64,000 bases of DNA. It comes from Actinoplanes solisilvae (lineage in GTDB: Bacteria > Actinomycetota > Actinomycetes > Mycobacteriales > Micromonosporaceae). A program made the translations under genes and the position numbers. The notes under the pieces were generated by a model. That model was given only the letters and a program-made list of their open reading frames with translations, did no database searches and was not told where the DNA came from. The stretch covers positions 992,001 to 1,056,000 of the forward strand of contig NZ_RJAC01000001.1 in assembly GCF_003999975.1 (NCBI RefSeq), read 5' to 3'. Below, in pieces: positions 7,622 to 14,751 of this stretch (position 1 is the first letter of the stretch; every line of letters begins with the position of its first letter).

Positions 7622-9469
7622 ATGATCGTTACAGTGCGCGGCGTGTCTCAGATACCACACGAGTCCCTTGTCTCACGTTACCGACTGGTAGCTCCGCTCG
7701 GGGAGGGCGGCATGGGTCGCGTGTGGCGTGCGCGGGACGAGCTGCTCGGGCGCGACGTGGCGGTCAAGGAGATCACTCCGGGCGGGATGAGCCGGACCGA
7801 GCTCGGTGACCTGCGGGAGAGGGCGATCCGTGAGGCCCGCGCCATCGCGCAGATCAACCACCCCAACGTCGTACGCATCTTCGATGTCGTCGAGAAGGAC
7901 GGCGCTCCCTGGATCATCATGGAGCTCGTTCCTTCGCGCTCGCTGTTCGAGGTGCTCATCGACGACGGGCCGATGACCCCGCAGCAGGCGGCCAAGGTCG
8001 GGCTCGACGTTCTGGCCGCGCTCACGGCGGCCCACCGCGTCGGCATCCTGCACCGGGACGTGAAACCCGCGAACGTGCTTCTGGCCAGCGACGGCCGGGT
8101 CGTGCTGACTGACTTCGGGCTGGCCACGCTGGTCGGGGACGCGACCATGACCCGTACGGGCATTGTGATCGGCTCCCCGGCCTACCTCGCTCCGGAACGG
8201 GCCGCCGACGAACCCGCCGACGCGAAGGGTGACCTGTGGTCCCTGGGCGCGGTCCTGTTCACCGCCGTCGAGGGAGAGCCCCCTTACGTACGGTCGTCGC
8301 CGATGGCGACCCTCGCCGCGCTGATGGTCGAGCCGCCACCGATCCCGAAGAAAGCGGGACCGCTTCACCCGGTCATCGAGGCACTGCTCCGCAAGAACCC
8401 GGCCGAGCGAGCCGATGCCGTCGAGGCCGAACGCCTGTTGCGCGCGGTAGCCGAACCCGCTGCTCCGGCCGCGGCCGCGCCCGCGTTCCGCCCGGCGACG
8501 GCCGACTCGATTCCCGGCCCACCCGCTCCGGCCGCTGCGCCTCACGGGCCAACCGCGCCCTACCCCGCTGGGACGAGCCCTTCTTCCCCGGGTGCGAAAC
8601 CGCCGAGCCCGGCCACACCCCATCCCGCCCCAACCAGCACGTCCCAGCTCAGTACACCTAAGCCCAGTACGCCCCAGCCCGGCACGCCTCAGCCCGGATT
8701 GACCGCGCCCGACCCGATTGAAGCCGCGCCGGCGGCAACCCCGACCCGACCGGAGGCCGCCGCCTCTCGCCCGGCACGACGCGGCGCGATCTGGGCGGCA
8801 GTCGCGGCCGCGCTCGTGGCCGGCGGCATCGTCGCGATTCAGGCCCTCTCCGGCGAGGACCAACCCGCCGACGCTCTGGTCAGCGCGCCGGTCAGCACCG
8901 CGAGCCAGTCCGTGCCGCCGTCGGTCAAACCCCGCGCGGGCAGCGCTTCGCGGGTCGCGGCTCCCCCGGTCAGCGGAAAGCCGGCCCCGCCGTCGGCCAC
9001 GGTGAAGCCCAGCTCCACCAGCACCGCCGTCCCGGGTGAGCCCGTGAAGGCGACGACGACCCCGCCCGCCGTCAAGACGACCGCTCCCCGCCGCGCGCCC
9101 ACGACCACGATGGTCAACAACACCGAGTTGTCCTTCGCCGGCGGCAAGTGGTCCCTCTTCGGCAATCGGGGCCTCGGTGATCACGAGAACGACATCTCCT
9201 GCACGATGATCGACGGCGCCAGCGCCTCCTACGAGTTCACCGGCACCGGCGTCGACTATCTCAGCGAGCTCAACCCCGACGAGGGCAAGGTCGACGTCTA
9301 CCTGGACGGCGCCTTCCAGCAGACGGTGAATCTGAAGGCCGGCCCTCCGCGCGAGGTGCAGCAGGTGGTCTTCCGGCGCAGCGGGCTCGCGCGAGGGAAG
9401 CACACCATCAAGATCGTCAACAAGGGCACGACCCTGGGCATGATCGACGCGCTGCGCATCTACTCCTGA
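7622..9469 (+). CDS. Transmembrane Ser/Thr protein kinase with an extracellular carbohydrate-binding-like domain
   Basis: Receptor-type eukaryotic-like kinase of about 615 residues. Kinase domain: glycine loop GEGGMGRV, Lys49 in VAVKE, catalytic loop HRDVKPANVLL (His144), DFGLA, and APE within YLAPERAAD. A Pro/Ala-rich juxtamembrane linker (about 285-385) is followed by one membrane helix (about 388-408, AIWAAVAAALVAGGIVAIQAL). A Ser/Thr/Pro-rich stalk then leads to a C-terminal beta-sandwich of about 115 residues (from NNTELSFAGGKW to IDALRIYS) that resembles galactose-binding/CBM-like modules of secreted glycosidases. A role in sensing wall or glycan ligands is inferred. The start is uncertain: ATG 7598, ATG 7622 and GTG 7643 are all in frame. 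It lies just upstream of a secreted propeller gene. Confidence 0.88.
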   Translation: MIVTVRGVSQIPHESLVSRYRLVAPLGEGGMGRVWRARDELLGRDVAVKEITPGGMSRTELGDLRERAIREARAIAQINHPNVVRIFDVVEKDGAPWIIMELVPSRSLFEVLIDDGPMTPQQAAKVGLDVLAALTAAHRVGILHRDVKPANVLLASDGRVVLTDFGLATLVGDATMTRTGIVIGSPAYLAPERAADEPADAKGDLWSLGAVLFTAVEGEPPYVRSSPMATLAALMVEPPPIPKKAGPLHPVIEALLRKNPAERADAVEAERLLRAVAEPAAPAAAAPAFRPATADSIPGPPAPAAAPHGPTAPYPAGTSPSSPGAKPPSPATPHPAPTSTSQLSTPKPSTPQPGTPQPGLTAPDPIEAAPAATPTRPEAAASRPARRGAIWAAVAAALVAGGIVAIQALSGEDQPADALVSAPVSTASQSVPPSVKPRAGSASRVAAPPVSGKPAPPSATVKPSSTSTAVPGEPVKATTTPPAVKTTAPRRAPTTTMVNNTELSFAGGKWSLFGNRGLGDHENDISCTMIDGASASYEFTGTGVDYLSELNPDEGKVDVYLDGAFQQTVNLKAGPPREVQQVVFRRSGLARGKHTIKIVNKGTTLGMIDALRIYS

Positions 9470-9490
9470 GCGCGGCCCGTTGATCACGGC

Positions 9491-10741
9491 ATGAAGATCA
9501 AGTTGTACGCGGCGGTGGCCGCCCTGGTGTTGCTACCCGCCCCGGCCGCCGCCGCGAAAGCCGCCGCAGCCGGCCCCGCGAGAGCCACCGCAACCCCTGC
9601 GAGAGCCGCCGCAGCCGTTCCCGCGAAAGCCGCCACAGCCGCTCTCACGAAAGCCACAGGCAGCACCCGCGCCGAAGCCCTCGCCAAAGGCGCCGAGTGG
9701 CCCCAGCCGGGCTTCGGCCCGGGCAACACTCACTACAACAATGCCGAGAAACGGCTGAACGCGAAGACGATCGCCGGCGTCACCCAGCGCTGGACGCTCC
9801 CCACCCGCTCGAAGTCCAACTGTGCGACCAGCGCCGCGCCGGTACTCGCCGGCGGGAAGCTGTTCACCTCCGACCCGGGTGGCCTCGGCGCCTACGACCC
9901 CACGACCGGCGCCCGCCGCTGGCACGTCGACCTGCCCTCGACCACCGTGGGCCGCCTCGCGATTCACGACCGCAAGCTGATCGTCCTGTCCTCGGCCTGC
10001 GCGATCTCGGCGGGCTTTCAGAGCAACCTCACCGCGTACAACCTGGTCTCGGGCTTGGAACTGTGGAGCGCGGGCCTTCGCAAGTTCAGCTACGACCTGC
10101 GCCTCGACCGTGGTTTCGCGGTGCTCGACACCAATCAGGACGGGCTCGCCTCGACGGTCGCGTTCCGGCTGCGGGACGGCAAGCTGCACTGGCTGCGCCG
10201 GGGCGAACGTGGTGACGGGCTGGTCTCCGCGGGTGGGCGGGTGCTGCTGCGGCAGGCCGACGGGGGCGCGCGGGCGGTCGACATCGCCACGAACAAGACG
10301 TTGTGGGCCACGAAGGCGAACTGGTTCGCGGTCGGCGCCGACCCGGACGGCACCCGCTTCTACATTGACGGGCCCGGGCTGAGCGCCGTCGACGCGGCGA
10401 CCGGACGGCTGCTCTGGACCACGACGCGGCATTCGGCCAAGGTCAGCGCCGACCGGCACCGCCTCTTCACCAACCACGACCGCAGCGTGGTCGCCCTCGA
10501 CGCGAGGACCGGCCGCAAGCTCTACTCCGTGCACACGCCGCAGGTGGCCGGTCAGGCTGTGCGCGCGGGCGGCCTCGTCTACGCCGCGTCGGGCTATCGC
10601 GGCCCGCTGACCGTTGCCGACGCGGCCACGGGCACAACCCGTACGGCGAAGGTCGCGGCCACCAACCAGGACCACCCGCCCGTGATCGCGGGCGGGTGGC
10701 TCTATGTCAGCGAGGGCGCCGTTCTACGCGCCTATCACTGA
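9491..10741 (+). CDS. Secreted PQQ-like beta-propeller protein
   Basis: Protein of 416 residues with a signal peptide (MKIKLYAAVAALVLLPAPAAA) followed by an Ala-rich stretch of imperfect repeats (to about residue 60). The rest is a PQQ-like propeller: repeated blades such as LGAYDPTTGARRWHVDL, LTAYNLVSGLELWSAG, LSAVDAATGRLLWTTT and VVALDARTGRKLYSVH. No PQQ-dehydrogenase catalytic residues are evident, so it is probably a scaffold or ligand-binding protein. It starts 21 bp after the receptor kinase and may be co-transcribed. Its last 7 bp overlap the convergent rlmB. It is one of four propeller-containing proteins in the window. Confidence 0.8.
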   Translation: MKIKLYAAVAALVLLPAPAAAAKAAAAGPARATATPARAAAAVPAKAATAALTKATGSTRAEALAKGAEWPQPGFGPGNTHYNNAEKRLNAKTIAGVTQRWTLPTRSKSNCATSAAPVLAGGKLFTSDPGGLGAYDPTTGARRWHVDLPSTTVGRLAIHDRKLIVLSSACAISAGFQSNLTAYNLVSGLELWSAGLRKFSYDLRLDRGFAVLDTNQDGLASTVAFRLRDGKLHWLRRGERGDGLVSAGGRVLLRQADGGARAVDIATNKTLWATKANWFAVGADPDGTRFYIDGPGLSAVDAATGRLLWTTTRHSAKVSADRHRLFTNHDRSVVALDARTGRKLYSVHTPQVAGQAVRAGGLVYAASGYRGPLTVADAATGTTRTAKVAATNQDHPPVIAGGWLYVSEGAVLRAYH

Positions 10742-11853
10742 CCGTACGTGCGGCGGCGCGACACCTCGGCCAGGGTCACCGCGGCGGCGACGCTCGCGTT
10801 GAGCGACTCCACGTCGGTGGCCATCGGGATGCTCACCCGCAGGTCACAGGTCTCGCCGACGAGACGGGACAGGCCCCGGCCCTCGGAGCCGACCACGACG
10901 AGCAGCGGACCGACCGCGGCCTCGAGGTTGTAGAGGTCGGTCTCGCCGTCGGCGTCGAGGCCGATCGCGGTGAAGCCGGCCTGCTGGGCGGTCTTGATGG
11001 CCCGGGTCAGGTTGACCACCTGGGAGACGGGCACCCGGGCGGCCGCGCCCGCGCTGGTGCGCCAGGCGGTCGCGGTGATGCCGGCCGCACGACGCTCGGT
11101 CATGAAGACGCCGTGGCCACCGAACGCGGCCACCGAGCGGATGACCGCGCCGACGTTGCGCGGGTCGGTCACGCCGTCGAGCGCGACCAGCAGCGGGGCG
11201 GTCTGCTCGAGGGCGGCGGCGACCAGGTCGTCGAAGTCCTCGTAGGCGAACGGCGGGACCTGCAGGCCGATGCCCTGGTGCAGGACGCCGCCGGTCATCC
11301 GGTCGAGCTCGTTGCGGCCGATCTCGAGGATGGGCAGGCCCTTGTCGCCCGCGGTGCGGACGATCTCGGCGACACGCTCGTCGATGTCGATGCCCTGGGC
11401 CACGTAGAGGGCCGTGGCCGGCACTCCGGCCCGGAGCGCCTCGACCACCGGGTTGCGGCCGAGCAGCAGCTCGGGACCTTCCCGGGTGGGGTTGGAGCGG
11501 CGACCGGGCGCCACCCGCGGACCGCCGCGCACACTGGACCGGCCGCGCTGCGGCGTCTGCCGGCCGTAGGCCCCGCCACCGCCGCGACCCCAGGTGGTGT
11601 CCTTGGTGCCGGGCTGGCCGATCTTGGGCGCACGGCCCTCGGCGGCCGCGGCTTTACGCTCTTTCTCCTGCTTGCGGGCGGTCTTCTCGGGCAGCTTCTC
11701 GGTGCCGGAGTAGCCCTTGTGCCACGGGCGCTCGTCGGCCGGCAGGGTCTTGCCCCGGCCCTTGAGCCCGGCGCGGTTCTTGCCGCCCGACCCCATCGCG
11801 GCGCCCTTTTTGTTGACGACCCGCTTGCTGGCGTTTCGCGAATTTCCTGGCAT
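10735..11853 (-). CDS. rlmB: 23S rRNA (guanosine-2'-O-)-methyltransferase RlmB, SpoU/TrmH family
   Basis: SPOUT methyltransferase expected to 2'-O-methylate G2251 of 23S rRNA (E. coli numbering). A basic, low-complexity N-terminal extension (about residues 1-125, rich in Lys/Arg/Gly), common in actinobacterial homologues, precedes the substrate-binding domain (ELLLGRNPVVEALRAG). The SPOUT core follows: LDGVTDPRNVGAVIRSVAAFG (motif 1), LLVVVGSEGRGLSRL (motif 2) and IPMATDVESLNASVAAAV (motif 3). The start codon overlaps the cysS stop (TGATG), so the two genes look translationally coupled. The cysS-rlmB order is conserved in Actinobacteria. Confidence 0.95.
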   Translation of the reverse strand: MPGNSRNASKRVVNKKGAAMGSGGKNRAGLKGRGKTLPADERPWHKGYSGTEKLPEKTARKQEKERKAAAAEGRAPKIGQPGTKDTTWGRGGGGAYGRQTPQRGRSSVRGGPRVAPGRRSNPTREGPELLLGRNPVVEALRAGVPATALYVAQGIDIDERVAEIVRTAGDKGLPILEIGRNELDRMTGGVLHQGIGLQVPPFAYEDFDDLVAAALEQTAPLLVALDGVTDPRNVGAVIRSVAAFGGHGVFMTERRAAGITATAWRTSAGAAARVPVSQVVNLTRAIKTAQQAGFTAIGLDADGETDLYNLEAAVGPLLVVVGSEGRGLSRLVGETCDLRVSIPMATDVESLNASVAAAVTLAEVSRRRTYGQ

Positions 11854-13265
11854 CAGTGCTCTCCTACCGTCCAGCGCGGCCCGGCCGGAGTGTCCTCCAC
11901 CTGAACTCCCGCATTCTTGAGCTGGTCGCGGACCGAGTCGGCCGCCGCCCAGTCCTTACGTGTCCGCGCCTGCGACCGCTGCTCGAGCGCGAGCTTGACC
12001 AGCGAGTCGACGACCGGCTTGAGGTCGCTCTGCCTCGCCCCGCCGGTCCAGACCTCGTCGAGCGGGTCGAGGCCGAGCACGCCTAGCATCGCCCGCACGG
12101 CGGTCAGCGCTCCGCGGATGCCGGCCTCGTCGGAGGCGGCCAGCGCGGTGTTGCCCTCACGGACGAAGTCGTGCACGACGGCCAGCGCGGCCGACGTGTT
12201 GACGTCGTCGTTCATCGCCGCGGCGAAAGCCGGCGGCACGTCCTTGGGGCGGCCCGGCCCCACGATCTCGACGGCCCGCTGCACGAAGCTCTCGATGCGG
12301 CGGTAGGCCACGGCGGCCTCGCCCAGCGCCTCGTCGGAATAGTCGATGCGCGAGCGGTAGTGGGGCGTGCCGAGGTAGTAGCGCAGCTCAGCCGGGCGAA
12401 TGCCCTGCTCGCGCACCGAATCGATGTCGATCACGTTGCCCAGCGACTTGCTCATCTTGGACTCGCCGAGGTTGAGCAGCGCGTGGTGCACCCAGTGGCG
12501 GGCGAATTTCAGGCCGGCCGAACGGGACTGGGCGATCTCGTTCTCGTGGTGCGGGAAGGTCAGGTCGAGCCCGCCGCCGTGAATGTCGAACTCGTCGCCG
12601 AGGTAGCGCCGGGCCATGGCCGAGCACTCGATGTGCCAGCCCGGACGGCCGCGGCCCCACGGCGACGGCCACGACGCCTCGACCGGCTCGTCGTCCTTCA
12701 GGCCCTTCCAGAGGGCGAAGTCGCGGTAGTCGCGCTTGTCGGGCTCGCCGCCGTCGCTCGGCGGGCGCATGTCGTCGGGGTTCTGACCCGAGAGAGCGCC
12801 GTATTCCGGATAGGACTGCACGTCGAAGTAGACGTCGCCCGAGCCACCGGCGGCCGGGTAGGCGTTGTCGCGGCGGATCAGCTCGGCGATCAGCTCGTGC
12901 ATCTCGGGGATGTGGCCGGTCGCGAGGGGCTCGTAGGTCGGCGGGATGACGTTGAGAGCGCGGTAGTCGGCGTCGAGCACGCGGCGGTTCTCGTAGGCGA
13001 GCGCCCAGAACGGCCGGCCGGTGGTCACCGACTTCTCAATGATCTTGTCATCGACGTCGGTCACGTTGCGGATGAACGTGACGTCGTAGTTGGTGTGCAG
13101 CAGCCAGCGGCGCAGCACGTCGTAGTTCACCGCCGAGCGCAGGTGACCGATATGCGGCGTGGACTGCACGGTGAGCCCACACAGGTAGATACCGACCTTG
13201 CCGGGCGTCATCGGGACGAAGTCCCGGACCGATCGGGTCGCGGTGTCGTACAAGCGCAAGCTCAC
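11853..13265 (-). CDS. cysS: Cysteinyl-tRNA synthetase
   Basis: Class I aminoacyl-tRNA synthetase charging tRNA-Cys, 470 residues. Zn and Cys-binding YLCGLTVQSTPHIGHLRSAV includes the HIGH-type signature. IECSAMARRYLGDEFDIHGGGLDLTFPHHENEIAQ supplies further Zn ligands, and KMSKSLGN is the KMSKS loop. The GTG at 13265 (VSLRLYDT) is chosen as start; the frame opens upstream to 13289, but the family begins here. It is followed by rlmB with a 1-base overlap. In mycobacteria cysS directly follows ispF, whereas here about 31 kb lies between them. Confidence 0.96.
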   Translation of the reverse strand: MSLRLYDTATRSVRDFVPMTPGKVGIYLCGLTVQSTPHIGHLRSAVNYDVLRRWLLHTNYDVTFIRNVTDVDDKIIEKSVTTGRPFWALAYENRRVLDADYRALNVIPPTYEPLATGHIPEMHELIAELIRRDNAYPAAGGSGDVYFDVQSYPEYGALSGQNPDDMRPPSDGGEPDKRDYRDFALWKGLKDDEPVEASWPSPWGRGRPGWHIECSAMARRYLGDEFDIHGGGLDLTFPHHENEIAQSRSAGLKFARHWVHHALLNLGESKMSKSLGNVIDIDSVREQGIRPAELRYYLGTPHYRSRIDYSDEALGEAAVAYRRIESFVQRAVEIVGPGRPKDVPPAFAAAMNDDVNTSAALAVVHDFVREGNTALAASDEAGIRGALTAVRAMLGVLGLDPLDEVWTGGARQSDLKPVVDSLVKLALEQRSQARTRKDWAAADSVRDQLKNAGVQVEDTPAGPRWTVGEH

Positions 13266-13293
13266 CTGACAAGGGTACCGGCCCGGCAAACCC

Positions 13294-13333
13294 GATAACC
13301 GCCCCGCCCGAGCGACCCGGCAAGGCGGTTATC
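13294..13333. other. 10-bp inverted repeat between fumC and cysS
   Basis: GATAACCGCC (13294-13303) and GGCGGTTATC (13324-13333) are perfect complements around a 20-nt loop. It lies after the fumC stop and before cysS, so it may end fumC transcription, although no T-run follows. Its right arm runs into the DnaA-box-like pair at 13329-13348. Confidence 0.55.
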
Positions 13334-13348
13334 CACAGGTTGTCCACA
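13329..13348 (+). promoter_or_regulatory. Pair of perfect DnaA-box sequences
   Basis: TTATCCACA (13329-13337) and TTGTCCACA (13340-13348) lie 11 bp apart in the same orientation. The first equals the E. coli DnaA-box consensus, the second the box typical of Streptomyces and mycobacteria. There is no sign of oriC here (no dnaA or dnaN). A DnaA-responsive or titration site in the cysS upstream region is possible (inference). Confidence 0.55.
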
Positions 13349-13353
13349 AGCCC

Positions 13354-14751
13354 CTAGGGGCGGGTCATGCGCAGGACGTCCAGGGCTTCGTCCAGCTGCT
13401 GTTCGGTCAGGGTGCCGTTGGCCAGGTGGCCTCGCTCGATGACGACCTCGCGGATCGTGCGGTTCGAGGCGAGGGCGGCCTTGGCGATCGCGGCGGCCTC
13501 GTCGTAGCCGAGGTACCGGTTCAGCGGCGTCACGATCGAGGGCGAGCCTTCCGCGTACGCCAGGGCGACCTCGACGTTCGGCTCGAGCCCGGCGATGCAG
13601 CGGTCGGCGAGCAGCCGCGCCGCGTTGGCCAGCAGCCGGATCGACTCGAGCAGGTTGCGGGCCATCACCGGCAGCATCACATTGAGCTCGAAGTCGCCCT
13701 GCGAGCCGGCGAACGAGACCGTGGTGTCGTTGCCGATCACCTGGGCGCAGACCTGCCGCACCGCCTCGGGCACGACCGGGTTCACCTTGCCGGGCATGAT
13801 CGACGAGCCGGGCTGCAGGTCGGGCAGGCGCAGCTCGCGCAGGCCGGCGCGCGGGCCGGAGCCCATCCAGCGGATGTCGTTCACGATCTTGTATAGGCCG
13901 ACGGCGATCACCTTGAGCTGGCCGGACGCCTCGACCAGCGCGTCGCGGGCGCCCTGGGCCTCGAAGTGGTCGCGGGCCTCGGTGATCGGCAGGCCGGTGC
14001 TCTCGCGCAGCCGCTCGATGACCGCGGGCGCGAAGCCGGGCGGGGTGTTCACGCCGGTGCCGACCGCGGTGCCACCCAGCGGCAGCTCGCCCAGGCGCGG
14101 CAGGGTGGCGTCGAGCCGTTCGATGCCGTTGGCGACCTGCCGGGCGTACCCGGAGAACTCTTGGCCGAGCGTGACGGGTGTGGCGTCCATCAGGTGCGTA
14201 CGGCCGCTCTTGACCACCGACGCCCATTCGGACGACTTCGCCTGCAGGGCCGCGCCGAGATGCTGCAGGGCCGGGATCAGCGAGGCGGTGATCGCCTCGG
14301 TGGCGGCCAGGTGGATCGACGAGGGGAAGACGTCGTTGCTCGACTGCGACGCGTTGACGTGGTCGTTCGGGTGGACCGGCCGGCCCAGCTCGCGGGCCGC
14401 GAGGGTCGCGATCACCTCGTTGGCGTTCATGTTGGACGACGTACCCGAACCGGTCTGGAAGACGTCGATCGGGAACTGGTCGTCGTAGCCGCCGTCGGCC
14501 ACGTGCGCGGCGGCCTTCGCGATGGCCTGGGCCAGGTCGTCGTCGAGCACGCCGAGCTGGGCGTTCACCAGCGCGGCGGCCCCCTTGATCTGGGCCAGCG
14601 CCTTGATGTGGATGGGCTCGAGGCCGCGTCCCGAGATGGGGAAGTTCTCGACCGCGCGCTGGGTCTGGGCCCGCCACAGGGCGTCGGCCGGCACCCGGAC
14701 CTCACCCATCGTGTCTTTCTCGACGCGGTATCCGCTCTGGTCTGTAGTCAC
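13354..14751 (-). CDS. fumC: Class II fumarate hydratase
   Basis: Iron-independent fumarase of the TCA cycle (fumarate to L-malate), 465 residues. Family signatures: [14 protein letters not shown], the SSNDVFP loop in [13 protein letters not shown], the [15 protein letters not shown] region with preceding SGRTHLMDA, and the fumarase/aspartase signature [11 protein letters not shown] with the catalytic Ser loop. The GTG start at 14751 overlaps the stop of the upstream SARP-type regulator (GTGA, 4 bp), implying translational coupling of a TCA enzyme to a regulator. Much of the long open frame upstream of this start is a shadow of that regulator. A second, unrelated fumarase (class I) lies at 26553. 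Confidence 0.95.
   Translation of the reverse strand: MTTDQSGYRVEKDTMGEVRVPADALWRAQTQRAVENFPISGRGLEPIHIKALAQIKGAAALVNAQLGVLDDDLAQAIAKAAAHVADGGYDDQFPIDVFQTGSGTSSNMNANEVIATLAARELGRPVHPNDHVNASQSSNDVFPSSIHLAATEAITASLIPALQHLGAALQAKSSEWASVVKSGRTHLMDATPVTLGQEFSGYARQVANGIERLDATLPRLGELPLGGTAVGTGVNTPPGFAPAVIERLRESTGLPITEARDHFEAQGARDALVEASGQLKVIAVGLYKIVNDIRWMGSGPRAGLRELRLPDLQPGSSIMPGKVNPVVPEAVRQVCAQVIGNDTTVSFAGSQGDFELNVMLPVMARNLLESIRLLANAARLLADRCIAGLEPNVEVALAYAEGSPSIVTPLNRYLGYDEAAAIAKAALASNRTIREVVIERGHLANGTLTEQQLDEALDVLRMTRP

Noticed and set aside
6882..7660. Several 180-210-residue open frames full of Gly/Pro/Arg repeats around the 7103 array
   Set aside because: They run on both strands and in different phases over the same minisatellite; low complexity, no start signals, no family likeness.
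7673..9487. 604-residue open frame on minus
   Set aside because: Antisense to the Ser/Thr kinase, whose kinase motifs are unmistakable.
13329..13348. Chromosomal replication origin
   Set aside because: Only two boxes, no AT-rich unwinding region, and no dnaA, dnaN or gyrase genes nearby.
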